Source: Betaproteobacteria bacterium (GTDB lineage Bacteria > Pseudomonadota > Gammaproteobacteria > Burkholderiales > SG8-41). Taken from it: DNA of 40,293 bases. The stretch lies in contig JAKFYK010000104.1 in NCBI GenBank assembly GCA_021730905.1, positions 1 through 40,293 of the forward strand, written 5' to 3'. Below are positions 1 to 8,864 of the stretch, piece by piece. Numbering within the stretch: position 1 is the first letter of the stretch; each line of letters opens with the position of its first letter. Made by a program: the position numbers and the translations under genes. The notes beneath the pieces were generated by a model. The model was not told the DNA's origin. It saw only the letters and a program-made list of their open reading frames with translations, and made no database searches.

Positions 1-912
1 CACGAACTTCCCCAGTTCTTCGCTGGTGCCGGGCCGTGCCTCGGCACCTTGCGAGGTAAAGCGCTCCAGTACCGCCGGGTTTGCCAGTGCCTTGTTGAGC
101 GCGGCGTTTAAACGCTGCACGATTTCCACCGGTGTTCCCGCCGGAACGAACACGCCGATCACCGTGCTCGCATCGAAACCCGGCACGCCGGATTCGGTCA
201 GCGTGGGCACGTTAGGCAGCAGTTCGGCGCGGCGGGCGGTGGTGACCGCGATGGCGCGCAGCCGGTTCGACTGGATGTGCGTCATCGACGACGGTATCTG
301 ATCGATGCGCCCGTCCACGTGTCCGCCCAGCAAGTCGACCAGCGCCGGACCCGCGCCCTTGTACGGGACGATGAGCACACGGATGCCGGTGGACAGCGCG
401 AAGAGTTCGGTGACCAGATGACTGGTAGTGCCGGTGCCGCCGATCGCCATGCGCATTTCGTTCGGCCTTGCCTTGGCAAGCGCCACGAGTTCTTTCGTGG
501 TTTTGGCCGGCACCGAGAGATGCATCACGATCACCAGCGGTACCTCGCAGACCTTACCGACCGGCGCAAAGTCGCGCGCCATGTCGTAGCGCAGTTTGGA
601 GTAGGCCGCTGGCACATGGCTCATCACACTGCTCGACACCAGCATCAGGGTGTAGCCGTCGGGCGGCGACTTGGCCGTGGCTTCGGCGCCGATCTGCCCG
701 CTCGCACCGCCGCGATTGTCGATGACGATCTGCTGGCCGAGCGTCGCGCTCATATCGGGCGCGATGCCGCGCGCCATGATGTCGTTGGTGCCGCCGGGCG
801 CGAATGGCACGATGAGGCGCAACGGTTTGGCCGGGTAACTCTGCGCGGTACCGGTCGGCGCGAAGCACGCAAAACATGCAAGAGCGGCTAACCCGGCAGG
901 TGTGCGCATCAT
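1..912 (-). CDS. Bug/TctC-family periplasmic solute-binding protein (3' end cut by window edge)
   Basis: An open frame of 304 codons runs from the start at 912 off the left edge of the window with no stop, so the C-terminus is missing. It begins with a Sec signal peptide (M-M-R-T-P then a hydrophobic Ala/Leu/Cys stretch ending near TAQS). It continues with Bug-family landmarks: YPAKPLRLIVPFAPGG with a following TND, PPDGYTL, VPYKGAGPALVDLLGGHVD and VPTLTESGVPGFD. The family binds small carboxylates in the periplasm and normally delivers them to a TctA/TctB-type permease. The start at 912 is favoured because GGAG lies seven bases upstream; an ATG at 909 is the alternative. Family assignment is secure; the ligand is unknown. 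Confidence 0.93.
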   Translation of the reverse strand, partial: MMRTPAGLAALACFACFAPTGTAQSYPAKPLRLIVPFAPGGTNDIMARGIAPDMSATLGQQIVIDNRGGASGQIGAEATAKSPPDGYTLMLVSSSVMSHVPAAYSKLRYDMARDFAPVGKVCEVPLVIVMHLSVPAKTTKELVALAKARPNEMRMAIGGTGTTSHLVTELFALSTGIRVLIVPYKGAGPALVDLLGGHVDGRIDQIPSSMTHIQSNRLRAIAVTTARRAELLPNVPTLTESGVPGFDASTVIGVFVPAGTPVEIVQRLNAALNKALANPAVLERFTSQGAEARPGTSEELGKFV

Positions 913-972
913 AGGATTTCTCCGGTGGATTGACCTATGCAAGAGCTTCTCACAATAGGCGACAAAACATTT

Positions 973-1040
973 CCGTTCGCCGTGAGCCCGTCGAACGGCA
1001 TGGTTACGCGCGAGGGCTTCGACAAGCTCAGCCCGAACGG
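973..1040. repeat. Dispersed palindromic repeat, copy 1
   Basis: Imperfect inverted repeat in the gap between two minus-strand Bug genes. The left arm begins CCGTTCGCCGTGAGC and the right arm reads CTTCGACAAGCTCAG then CCCGAACGG. Related copies lie at 26922-26996 and 27833-27900. This copy is the most diverged in its left arm (CCGTCGAACGG in place of CTTGTCGAAG). Elements of this type are common between genes in Burkholderiales and can fold into a long hairpin in RNA; no coding function is apparent. Confidence 0.8.
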
Positions 1041-1080
1041 AGTCGAGTATTTTGAGTGCATAACGGTAGCACCGCGCCGC

Positions 1081-2049
1081 TCAATCCACCTTGATACCAA
1101 GCTCCTTGACGATCTTGCGCCATTTCGCGATGTCACTTTTTACAATGTCGCTGAAGGCTTCGGGCGTCATTTTCAGTATCGGCTCGGCGCCTTCGTCGGC
1201 AAGCCGGGCTTTCACGTCGGCGGAGGCGAGGATGTTGTGTATCTCGCTGTTAAGCTTGCCGACGATAGTTCTCGGCGTTTTGCCGGGCGCCAGCACGCCC
1301 CACCATTGGCGCGCCTCGTATCCGGGAGCCCCTGCTTCCGCCACTGTCGGCAGTTCGGGCACGAATGCCGAGCGCTGCGTGCCGGTGGAAGCGAGCGCGC
1401 GCAGGCGGCCCGCCTTGACCTGGGGCAGCACCGAGGGCACGCTCACGATCAGCATTGGCACATGCCCGCCGACCACGTCGATCACGGCGGGCGCCACGCT
1501 CTTGTAGGGTACGTGCACGAGTTTGATTTTTGTGTTCGCCGCGAGCACCTCGGTGATGAGATGCGTGATGCCGCCGGTGCCCGACGACGCGTAATTCAGA
1601 CTCCCCGGCTTCGCCTTGGCGAGTGCAATTAGTTCCTTCATCGTTTTCACCGGCAATGATGGATGCACCGCGACCAGAAACACGCCTTCACCGATCATGG
1701 TGATGCCCGTCAGGTCGGTCACTGCGTCAAACGGCAATCTGGATTGGGTCGCGGCGCTGGTGGTGTAGGTAACGGTGGGCATCAGGATCGTGTGTCCGTC
1801 GGCGGCCGACTTGGCGACGATATCCGCGCCTATCATCTGGCCGGCGCCGGCGCGGTTTTCCACCACCGCCGGCTGTCCCAGCCGTTCGTGCAATTTGGCT
1901 CCGATCAGGCGGCCCAGGATGTCGGACGAGCCGCCGGGCGCGGTCGGCACGACGATGCGTATCGGCCGGCTCGGATAGTCCTGCGCGTGCGCGACGAGCG
2001 AAGTATCCACGAAAACAAACAGACCCCAAGCCAATGCTAGTGCGCGCAT
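1081..2049 (-). CDS. Bug/TctC-family periplasmic solute-binding protein
   Basis: A 322-residue exported binding protein. The frame extends upstream to 2109, but the start at 2049 has GGAGG five bases before ATG and puts a normal signal peptide at the N-terminus (MRALALAWGLFVFVDTSLV, cleavage near AHAQ). Family motifs follow: YPSRPIRIVVPTAPGG, NRAGAGQMIGADIVA, VHVPYKSVAPAVIDVVGG and LPTVAEAGAPGYE. The PDGYTL motif appears as AADGHTI, a small deviation. It lies downstream of glsA on the same strand with a 118-bp gap, and 168 bp before the next Bug gene. No TctA or TctB gene is near, so its permease partner is probably encoded elsewhere. The ligand cannot be read from the sequence. Confidence 0.94.
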   Translation of the reverse strand: MRALALAWGLFVFVDTSLVAHAQDYPSRPIRIVVPTAPGGSSDILGRLIGAKLHERLGQPAVVENRAGAGQMIGADIVAKSAADGHTILMPTVTYTTSAATQSRLPFDAVTDLTGITMIGEGVFLVAVHPSLPVKTMKELIALAKAKPGSLNYASSGTGGITHLITEVLAANTKIKLVHVPYKSVAPAVIDVVGGHVPMLIVSVPSVLPQVKAGRLRALASTGTQRSAFVPELPTVAEAGAPGYEARQWWGVLAPGKTPRTIVGKLNSEIHNILASADVKARLADEGAEPILKMTPEAFSDIVKSDIAKWRKIVKELGIKVD

Positions 2050-2167
2050 GATTGCCTCCCTGGTGGCGCGGCTATTGTGCCGCGAGAGTGCGGGCGTAGT
2101 CCAACGCAATGCTATTTCCCTCGCTTCAGCGCGGGCTGGATTTTGGGTTTCATTAGGTTAGGGACTC

Positions 2168-3091
2168 TTAGAAGATGGATCGCCCGCTGATCGACGTCAG
2201 CATCTCCAGCGCGATCGATCCCGCATAGGAGTTGCCGCTGGTCTCCAGCGCGGGGCTCCACACGCAGATGCCGCATTCGCCGGGTATCAATGCGACGATG
2301 CCGCCGCCCACGCCGCTTTTGGCGGGCAATCCCACGCGGAACGCAAAATCGCCCGCCGCATCGTAGGTGCCGCAGGTGAGCATCAGCGCATTGATGCGTT
2401 TGGCGGCGCCTTCATCCAGAATTTTTTCGCCCGACCACGGCACCACTCCGCGGTTGGCGAGGAAGGTCACGGCGCGCGCGAGGTCGACGCAGTTCATCTC
2501 GATCGCGCAGTTGCGGCAATAGGCTTCGATCACGTCCTCGACGTCATTGTTGAGATTGCCGAAGCTCTTCATGAAATTCGCCATCGCCGTGTTGCGATGC
2601 GCCGTGCGCAGCTCCGACTGTGCCACGGCGCGGTCAAAGCCGATGTCGTCCTTGTTGCCCAGCTTGCGTATGAACCTGATCAGCGCGTTCTCCGCGCCGC
2701 CCCGTGCCGCGTGGTGCGTCAGCAGCATGTCGGTGACCACCAGCGCGCCGGCATTGATAAACGGGTTGCGCGGCTTGCCGCGCTCGTATTCGAGTTGCAC
2801 CAGCGAATTGAACGGCGAGCCTGACGGTTCGCGCCCGACGCGCGACCACACGGAATCGCCTTCCAGATGAAATGCGAGCGTCAGCCCGAACAATTTCGAA
2901 ATCGATTGAATCGAAAATGGCGTATCGGCGGCTCCCGCCTGATAGACTTTGCCTTCGAGATCGACGATCGCAATCCCGAATTGATCCGGCGAAACCTTGG
3001 CGAGTTCGGGAATATAGCTCGCGACCTTGCCGGTGCCGATAATGGGTTTGACCGCGGCGTGAATGCGGTCGAGGATGGTTTGGTATTCCAC
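2168..3091 (-). CDS. glsA: Glutaminase (beta-lactamase-fold GlsA family)
   Basis: A 307-residue cytoplasmic enzyme that hydrolyses L-glutamine to glutamate and ammonia. The full-length family pattern is visible. The catalytic Ser-x-x-Lys is S63-I-S-K66 in FSIQSISKLFG. Other hallmarks are the glutamine-site segments SGSPFNS and RNPFINAGALVV, NFMKSFGN, and the C-terminal VGLPAKSGVGGGIVALIPG. Length matches the usual 305-310 residues and there is no signal peptide. The start at 3091 gives the conserved MEYQTILDRIH N-terminus. It is divergent from the alpha/beta hydrolase gene at 3238, with 146 bp between them for both promoters. The two Bug genes follow on the same strand but are probably not functionally linked. 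Confidence 0.96.
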   Translation of the reverse strand: MEYQTILDRIHAAVKPIIGTGKVASYIPELAKVSPDQFGIAIVDLEGKVYQAGAADTPFSIQSISKLFGLTLAFHLEGDSVWSRVGREPSGSPFNSLVQLEYERGKPRNPFINAGALVVTDMLLTHHAARGGAENALIRFIRKLGNKDDIGFDRAVAQSELRTAHRNTAMANFMKSFGNLNNDVEDVIEAYCRNCAIEMNCVDLARAVTFLANRGVVPWSGEKILDEGAAKRINALMLTCGTYDAAGDFAFRVGLPAKSGVGGGIVALIPGECGICVWSPALETSGNSYAGSIALEMLTSISGRSIF

Positions 3092-3237
3092 GACGGGGCA
3101 ACGATATACTTGCCGCTCAAACTGCGCAAGATTATTGCCTGCGGCACTCGGCTATTGTCAAGACGCACCCGCGTGACTAAGATTCGTGACCGCCGAAACC
3201 TGGGCAAGCTGCTGGCTGCCATTACAAAGGACTGCTT

Positions 3238-4374
3238 ATGCGCCGCTATTTTCCGATGCTTTACACGCTGGTTCTGCTTATGCCGGTATTTCCGGCCTTT
3301 GGCGATGACGGCACGCGCCTGCTTTCCGTGGATCATTATGTCCGCGTGAAATCCACCGCGCCGGCCATCGCGGGACAGGATGCGCTGATCTATGTGCGTG
3401 AAGTGGTGCTGGCGGGTACGGCGTTGCGCGGAGGACTTGCGCCAAACGGCGTGGTGCTGTTCGTGCACGGCGCGGGCACGCCGGCGAATGTCGCGTTCGA
3501 CACGCCCTACAGGACACATAGCTGGATGGCCTACCTGGCGAAGGCGGGCTTTGACGTGTTCGCGATGGACATGACCGGCTACGGCCGTTCCACACGCCCG
3601 GCGGCGATGAACGATCCGTGCAATTTGTTGAGAGATCAGCAGGCGCAGTTTGTGCCGCAGCTGATACCGGCGCCGTGCGCGCCGTCCCGTGCTGCGCCGA
3701 TCTCGACCATGGAATCGGACTGGAACGATATCGACGCTGTAGTGGATCATCTGCGCGCGCTGCGCCGTGTCGATAAGGTTTCGCTGGTAGCGTGGTCGCA
3801 AGGCGGGTCGCGCACCGGCGGTTACACGGCGCGCCATCCGGACAAAGTGGCACGCGTCGTCGCACTGGCGCCCGGTTATTTGCGTGCGGGGCCGCCGGCA
3901 CTGCCGAAACAGCCGTTCCCCAATGCCGGTACGATGACCGCACAGTCACGCGCCGACTTTGACGCCAACTGGGATCGCCAGGTGGGTTGCGTTGGTCAAT
4001 ACGAGCCGGCTACCAGTGACGCGGTGTGGGCCGACATGCTGGCGTCGGATCCTGTTGGCGCGACATGGGGCAGCGGCGTGCGGCGTGCGTCGCGCGTGCC
4101 GTCGTATGGATTCAACCAGGCTGTCGTCTCCAAAATGACCACGCCGTATCTGATGGTAGTGGGCACGCACGACAAGCAAGTCGTGCCTGACCGCGTGCGG
4201 CAACTCTACGTGGATATTGGATCGACGGAGAAGGTGTTTATTGAATTGGCCTGTTCATCGCACAATGCCATGTGGGAAAAAAACCATCTGCTGCTGTTCC
4301 GCGCTTCACTGGAGTGGTTGCGGGACGGCAGGGTGAACGGCATGAGCCAGGGCGAAATAAAACTGGGCAATTAG
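3238..4374 (+). CDS. Secreted alpha/beta hydrolase (paralogue of the gene at 35682)
   Basis: A 378-residue alpha/beta hydrolase with an N-terminal signal peptide (MRRYFPMLYTLVLLMPVFPA, cleavage near FGDD), so it probably acts in the periplasm or outside. The oxyanion segment is LFVHGAG (residues 74-80). The nucleophile elbow is A185-W-S187-Q-G189, so the first Gly of GxSxG is replaced by Ala. The acid is probably the Asp in VVGTHDKQVV and the base the His in ACSSHNAMWEK. The two Cys-containing stretches (DPCN and APCAP) may form a disulfide. It shares DPCN, IDAVVDHLR, the WSxGG elbow and the C-terminal SHxMWEK pattern with the product of 35682-36830. Substrate unknown; an ester or lactone is the reasonable guess. 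AAAGGA precedes the ATG. It heads a three-gene plus-strand cluster. Confidence 0.88.
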   Translation: MRRYFPMLYTLVLLMPVFPAFGDDGTRLLSVDHYVRVKSTAPAIAGQDALIYVREVVLAGTALRGGLAPNGVVLFVHGAGTPANVAFDTPYRTHSWMAYLAKAGFDVFAMDMTGYGRSTRPAAMNDPCNLLRDQQAQFVPQLIPAPCAPSRAAPISTMESDWNDIDAVVDHLRALRRVDKVSLVAWSQGGSRTGGYTARHPDKVARVVALAPGYLRAGPPALPKQPFPNAGTMTAQSRADFDANWDRQVGCVGQYEPATSDAVWADMLASDPVGATWGSGVRRASRVPSYGFNQAVVSKMTTPYLMVVGTHDKQVVPDRVRQLYVDIGSTEKVFIELACSSHNAMWEKNHLLLFRASLEWLRDGRVNGMSQGEIKLGN

Positions 4375-4405
4375 CCCGGCCGCAGGGGACATACACAGGG
4401 AGAAA

Positions 4406-5725
4406 ATGATGGCCAACCGCTTGCCAGTCCATGGGACTGCGTCCCGGCAGTCGTTGCTGGGACTATTGGTGCTGTGCGTATTCTCGTTCACGGCGGCAGC
4501 ACAGGGTTTGCCGCGCGCGAGAAGTCCGGAAGAAGTCGGGTTTTCGTCTGAACGCCTCAAGCGCCTGACCGAGACATTCAAAACGGAAATCGACAAAGGC
4601 ACTATGCCCGGCTCAGTGCTGCTGGTCGCGCGCCGGGGCAAGGTGGCGTATTACGAAACTCTGGGCGTGCGCGATCCGCAGATGAACGATGCCATGCCTG
4701 CGGATGCGATCTTTCGTCTGGCGTCGATGACCAAACCCTTCGTGTCGGTCGCGACCATGATGCTGGCGGAAGAAGGGCGGCTGGTGTTGTCGGATCCGGT
4801 GTCGCGCTTTTTGCCGGAGTTCAAGGGTCTGCAGGTCGGCGTTGAACAGAAAGACGCCGATGGGCAGACGAAGCTCGCGTTCGAACCGGCACGGCGCGAG
4901 ATGACGATACAGGATTTGCTGCGCCACACGTCGGGATTGACCTATGGCCAGTTCGGCGTCAAGACGCTGGTCAAAACCGCCTATGATTCCGCGGGAATAT
5001 CCAGTCCCGATCTCACCGCGCCCGAATTCATCACGCGCCTGTCGAAGGTGCCGCTCGCGCACCAGCCGGGAACGACCTGGGACTACAGCGTATCGACCGA
5101 TGTGCTTGGGCGCGTCGTCGAAGTGGCTTCCGGGCAGGACCTCGATGCCTTTATACGCGAGCGCATTTCCAGGCCGCTAGGCATCCGGGATGCCGGTTTC
5201 TCGGTGCCGTCCGCGAATCACGGGCGCATCGCCGAATCGCACATGAACCAGAACACCGGCCAGCGCATCGTGACGCGCAACATACACGTCCCGCCCAGGC
5301 GCTTCGGCGGTGGTGGCGGCATGGTGGCGACTGCATCGGACTACGTGCGCTTCTGCCAGATGCTGCTCAACGGCGGCGAACTCGAGGGCGCGCGCTTGCT
5401 GTCGAAACAGAGCGTTGCGTCGATGACGTCGAATCATTTGCCTGCGGGCACGCGCTATACCCCGCACATCGTTTCGCTTGCCGCAGCGGGTCCGTCGCCC
5501 GATGTGGGGCAGGGCTGGGGACTGGGCTTTGTGGTGCGCACCGAGCAAGGCAAAAACCCGCTGCCCGGATCGGTGGGCGAGTACTACTGGAATGGCGCTT
5601 TCGGCACGGCGTTCTGGGTCGATCCGCGGGAACAGCTCATTGCCATCATGATGGTGCAGGCACCGGGGCAACAGCGGCTGCGCGGACTGATGCGTCAACT
5701 GGTGTATCAGGCGCTGGCGGGTTAG
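4406..5725 (+). CDS. Exported serine hydrolase, class C beta-lactamase/esterase fold
   Basis: A 439-residue protein with a signal peptide (hydrophobic QSLLGLLVLCVFSFTAAAQG) followed by a beta-lactamase-related (PF00144-type) domain. The nucleophile motif is S107-M-T-K110 and the second motif is Y227-S-V in WDYSVSTD. The C-terminal third carries YYWNGAFGTAFWVDP, common in esterase members (EstB/LacT type) rather than true beta-lactamases. It probably hydrolyses esters or D-amino-acid amides outside the cytoplasm. Resistance activity is not implied. It starts 31 bp after the alpha/beta hydrolase, with AGGGAG just upstream (ATG at 4406 or 4409), and its stop abuts the next Bug gene at 5726, so the three genes are likely one transcript. 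Confidence 0.9.
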   Translation: MMANRLPVHGTASRQSLLGLLVLCVFSFTAAAQGLPRARSPEEVGFSSERLKRLTETFKTEIDKGTMPGSVLLVARRGKVAYYETLGVRDPQMNDAMPADAIFRLASMTKPFVSVATMMLAEEGRLVLSDPVSRFLPEFKGLQVGVEQKDADGQTKLAFEPARREMTIQDLLRHTSGLTYGQFGVKTLVKTAYDSAGISSPDLTAPEFITRLSKVPLAHQPGTTWDYSVSTDVLGRVVEVASGQDLDAFIRERISRPLGIRDAGFSVPSANHGRIAESHMNQNTGQRIVTRNIHVPPRRFGGGGGMVATASDYVRFCQMLLNGGELEGARLLSKQSVASMTSNHLPAGTRYTPHIVSLAAAGPSPDVGQGWGLGFVVRTEQGKNPLPGSVGEYYWNGAFGTAFWVDPREQLIAIMMVQAPGQQRLRGLMRQLVYQALAG

Positions 5726-6757
5726 ATGTTTGAACGAAGCACAATGCGTCCAATCCCGGAGATCATACGATGCGCTGTATGCAGGGCAGTGGCGTGCGCA
5801 GCTTTGTTATCGCCGGCGCTGGCGGTTGCGCAAACCCCTTCGGCAAGCCCGGGACAGGCCTATCCGATCAAGCCCATTCGGGTCGTTGTGTCTGTGCCCG
5901 CAGGAGGAACGCCGGACGTGCTCGCGCGCACGGTAGCGCCGGGCATGTCGGCCTTGCTCGGACAACAACTGGTGCTGGACAACCGCGGCGGCGCGGGCGG
6001 GCGCATCGCCGCCGAAATGGTTTCCATCGCTGCGCCGGATGGCTACACCCTGTTCATGACCAGCCCGCCGTGTCTGACGATTTTGCCGCATATGTCGAAG
6101 GTGCCGTACAATACACTTACCGATTTCATCCCGATTAGTCTGATTTCCACGGGGCCGATGCTGCTGCTGACGCACGCGTCGTCTCCCATCGCCAATACCA
6201 AAGACCTGATTGCACGTGCCAAGGCGGCGCCCGGCAAGCTGAATTATTCGTCGGCGGGCAATGGCACCGCGAACCATATTGGAATGGAAATATTCAAGGG
6301 CATGGCGGGGATCAACATTACGCATGTGCCGTATGCAGGCGCGCCGCAGTCGGTGATTGACCTCATCGCGGGGCGCGTGGATGTGATGCTGAATTCGATT
6401 CCGCCGGCGCTGCCGCACGTCAAAACCGGAAAGATGCGCGCGCTGGCATTGGCTGGCGCCGCGCGTTCCACACTCATGCCCGAGGTGCCCACCGTGGATG
6501 AAGCCACCGGACTGCGCGGCGTGCAGGCTGGTAGCTGGCTGGGGCTGCTCGCACCCGCCGGCACGCCGCGCGCCATCGTGGCGCGCCTCAATGCGGTCGC
6601 AGTGCAGGTCGTGCAAGCGCCGGAAACGCGCGCGCGCCTGATTGGCCAGGGCAGCGACCCGGTAGGCAACAGCCCGCAGGAATTCACTGCGTTCCTGCGT
6701 GCCGATTACGACAAGAACGGTGCGGCGGTAAAGCAGGCGGGGTTGAAGGTGGAATGA
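5726..6757 (+). CDS. Bug/TctC-family periplasmic solute-binding protein
   Basis: A 343-residue frame whose first ATG directly follows the stop of the serine hydrolase. A second ATG at 5744 gives a more usual signal peptide (MRPIPEIIRCAVCRAVACAA, cleavage near AVAQ) and may be the true start; neither has a strong ribosome site, consistent with translational coupling. Family motifs: YPIKPIRVVVSVPAGG then TPDVLAR, APDGYTL, THVPYAGAPQSVIDLIAG, and VPTVDEATGLRG, where the usual ESGVPGY is altered. The likely role is periplasmic capture of a product released by the two exported hydrolases just upstream; that link is inference from the operon. Confidence 0.93.
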   Translation: MFERSTMRPIPEIIRCAVCRAVACAALLSPALAVAQTPSASPGQAYPIKPIRVVVSVPAGGTPDVLARTVAPGMSALLGQQLVLDNRGGAGGRIAAEMVSIAAPDGYTLFMTSPPCLTILPHMSKVPYNTLTDFIPISLISTGPMLLLTHASSPIANTKDLIARAKAAPGKLNYSSAGNGTANHIGMEIFKGMAGINITHVPYAGAPQSVIDLIAGRVDVMLNSIPPALPHVKTGKMRALALAGAARSTLMPEVPTVDEATGLRGVQAGSWLGLLAPAGTPRAIVARLNAVAVQVVQAPETRARLIGQGSDPVGNSPQEFTAFLRADYDKNGAAVKQAGLKVE

Positions 6758-6791
6758 TGCAAAGCATGCGCGATGTGCGCCGCGTCAGCGT

Positions 6792-7856
6792 TTACGGAAT
6801 CACTTTCTCGCGCCGGTAATAGTCGAACAATTCAATGAACATGCGTTCGGTGTCCATCGATTCGTGAAAACCGAATTGCCGCGCCTTAATGGTGGACGAC
6901 ATGATGTCGAATGTTGGACCGAACACGAAGTCGCCATAGGGCCACACTACCAGTTTATCGTAAGTATTTGTTTTTAAAGAATATTTTTTAACGATGCGCT
7001 CCCACGCCGCAGCCATCTCTGGCGTTGTCATGGTTAGACCGAGGCGCTGTGTATTTACCTCACCGAGTTTCATGCCGAAATAATCCGCGAACACTGGCCA
7101 CAGATTTTTCCAGCGGATGTAGTCGCCGTTGGTGATATTGAATTGCTGATTGGCGCAGCGTGGTTCTATGGACATCCAGCGTATTGCGCGCGCGAGCAAT
7201 CCGGCTTCGGTGCATTGATAAAGCGCGTGGTAGTTGCCCTCGGTGCCGGGAAAGGCCAGTGGCTCGCCGAGTTCCCTGCAAATGGATGCGTACACCGCGA
7301 TCAGCATGCCGAGCGCGCGTGCGAAGCCGGTCGAAAAATCGCAGATCGCGTGCGGCCGGCTCGCCGACCATGACCAGCGCTTGCCCGGTTGGCGCGCGAT
7401 CAGGAAATCTTCCTGCGCATAGTAGAAGTTACTGTTGTCGGGCACGCGTGGGTCCGATTCCAGCGCAGGTGTTTTGTAGGGTCCGAGTGTCGAACCGTAA
7501 TATTTGGAACCTTGCACCATGTGTATGTGCTGCAGATTCGCCGCACCCGGCTCGACCGCATCGACCAGGTTGCGCAGCATATTGGTGTTGAGGTCTATCG
7601 GTTCCGGCGCCGTCGTCTTGTGATCGTAGCGCGCGGCGTAGAAGATGTGCGTAGTGCCGGTGAGTGCGCCGAGTTTTTGCCGGCAATCCGCGGCGTCGGT
7701 GAGGTCAACAGCGATGGTTTTGAAAGCGCCTTTCGCGGGCGCACGGCGCGACAGGCCGGTTACATCCCAGTCGGCATCCTGCGCCAGCGTTTCTGCCAGG
7801 CGCAGGCCCACCACGCCGGTCGCGCCCGCGACCAGCGCGTGAAACTTCACATTCAT
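6792..7856 (-). CDS. PRISE-type NAD(P)H enone reductase (progesterone 5-beta-reductase/iridoid synthase-like SDR)
   Basis: A 354-residue atypical short-chain dehydrogenase. The nucleotide-binding Gly motif is G11-A-T-G14-V-V-G17. Instead of Ser-Tyr-x3-Lys it has the PRISE hallmarks: FYAARYD (residues 72-78), MVQGSKYYG with the key Lys at 118, and NFYYAQED with the key Tyr at 145/146. The C-terminal half (QFNITNGDYIRWKNLWP) also fits. This family reduces C=C bonds of activated enones; the physiological substrate in bacteria is generally unknown. It is the last gene of a tight minus-strand set with two Bug proteins and a PrpD-family protein, 22 bp after the preceding gene. The codons for KKYSLKTNTYDKL contain an AT-rich repeat element (6961-6993) unlike the surrounding GC-rich codons. 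Confidence 0.85.
   Translation of the reverse strand: MNVKFHALVAGATGVVGLRLAETLAQDADWDVTGLSRRAPAKGAFKTIAVDLTDAADCRQKLGALTGTTHIFYAARYDHKTTAPEPIDLNTNMLRNLVDAVEPGAANLQHIHMVQGSKYYGSTLGPYKTPALESDPRVPDNSNFYYAQEDFLIARQPGKRWSWSASRPHAICDFSTGFARALGMLIAVYASICRELGEPLAFPGTEGNYHALYQCTEAGLLARAIRWMSIEPRCANQQFNITNGDYIRWKNLWPVFADYFGMKLGEVNTQRLGLTMTTPEMAAAWERIVKKYSLKTNTYDKLVVWPYGDFVFGPTFDIMSSTIKARQFGFHESMDTERMFIELFDYYRREKVIP
6961..6993 (+). repeat. AT-rich dispersed element, copy A (inside a CDS)
   Basis: Reads TAAGTATTTGTTTTTAAA followed by GAATATTTTTTA. It lies inside the PRISE reductase gene, which is read on the opposite strand, and encodes roughly residues 287-299. Its first 16 bases match copies at 10251-10282 (minus) and 31650-31680 (plus). 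The reading frame is kept. Confidence 0.75.
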
Positions 7857-7878
7857 GCGCGCACGTTCCTTGTTTTGG

Positions 7879-8856
7879 TCATTCCGGCTTGACGCCCATC
7901 GCCTTGATGAGTTTGCCGTATTTGGCGTGTTCGTCGGCTACAAACCGGCCGAATTCTTCCTGCGTGTTGCCGACGCCGTCGCTGCCCAGATCTTTCAGCC
8001 GTTCCTTGATGTCCGGCAGGTTGACGATGCGCACCAGTTCCCGATTAAGGCGCGCGACGATGTCGCCCGGCGTTTTCGCTGGCGCGTGCACCGAATACCA
8101 CGCGCTGGCCGTGTACTCCGGCATGCCAGCCTCGGCGAACGTTGGTATTTGCGGCAGGTCGGGCAGGCGTGCCGCGCGCGCGATGGCGAGCGCCCTGAGG
8201 CGGCCGCTCTTCACATGCGGCAGCACCGATGCCGCGGGGTCGGCCATCATCTGCGCTTCGCCGCTGATGGTGCCGACGATGGCCGGCGCGCCGCCTTTGT
8301 ATGGAATTTGCACGATATCAATTTTTGCCAGGCTCTTGAACGTTTCACCCAGCATGTGCGCAGAAGAGCCTGTGCCGGCGGAGGCGAATTCGAGCTGGCC
8401 GGGCCGCCGTTTGGCCAGCGCGATCAGCTCTTTCAGAGAATTCGCCGGCAGCGCGGGGTTGACCACCAGCAACGTGGGCGCGATCACCAGCAGCGTCACC
8501 GGCGCGAAATCCCGCAGCGCATCGTAGCCGGGTTTGGCGTAGAGGTGCGGGCTGAACGCGTGCGTGGCGATCGACGACAGCAGCAGCGTGTAGCCGTCCG
8601 GCGCAGCGCGCGCGGCGAACGTGGTACCTATGGTGGTGCCCGCGCCGGGGCGATTTTCGACAACGATTTGCTGGCCGAAAGTTTCAGTAAGTTTCTGGCC
8701 GAAGATGCGCGCCAGCGTGTCGTTGCCGCCGCCGGGTGGGTAAGGCACGATCAGTCGCACGGGTTTCGCCGGATAGGACGTTTGCGCAAAAGCAGGCAGG
8801 GCGTTCAGCGTCAGCCATGCCGCGAGCAGGTGCAGTGTAAGCGTGGAAGGTCTCAT
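7879..8856 (-). CDS. Bug/TctC-family periplasmic solute-binding protein
   Basis: A 325-residue binding protein with a signal peptide (MRPSTLTLHLLAAWLTLNAL, cleavage near AFAQ). Family motifs are intact: YPAKPVRLIVPYPPGG then GNDTLAR, NRPGAGTTIGT, APDGYTLLL, IPYKGGAPAIVGTISG and IPTFAEAGMPEY. It begins 8 bp after the stop of the MmgE/PrpD gene and ends 22 bp before the PRISE reductase gene, so it is co-transcribed with both. A binding protein between two cytoplasmic enzymes suggests a specific uptake-plus-catabolism unit. The ligand, probably a carboxylate, is unknown. Confidence 0.95.
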   Translation of the reverse strand: MRPSTLTLHLLAAWLTLNALPAFAQTSYPAKPVRLIVPYPPGGGNDTLARIFGQKLTETFGQQIVVENRPGAGTTIGTTFAARAAPDGYTLLLSSIATHAFSPHLYAKPGYDALRDFAPVTLLVIAPTLLVVNPALPANSLKELIALAKRRPGQLEFASAGTGSSAHMLGETFKSLAKIDIVQIPYKGGAPAIVGTISGEAQMMADPAASVLPHVKSGRLRALAIARAARLPDLPQIPTFAEAGMPEYTASAWYSVHAPAKTPGDIVARLNRELVRIVNLPDIKERLKDLGSDGVGNTQEEFGRFVADEHAKYGKLIKAMGVKPE

Positions 8857-8864
8857 GATATTCC

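Noticed and set aside
277..891. A 204-codon plus-strand open frame near the left edge
   Set aside because: It lies wholly antisense to the Bug gene at 1-912, whose signal peptide and motifs are clear.
4406..5725. Beta-lactamase resistance gene
   Set aside because: The Ser-x-x-Lys and Tyr-Ser motifs are shared by many esterases; the C-terminal motif and context favour an esterase or peptidase.
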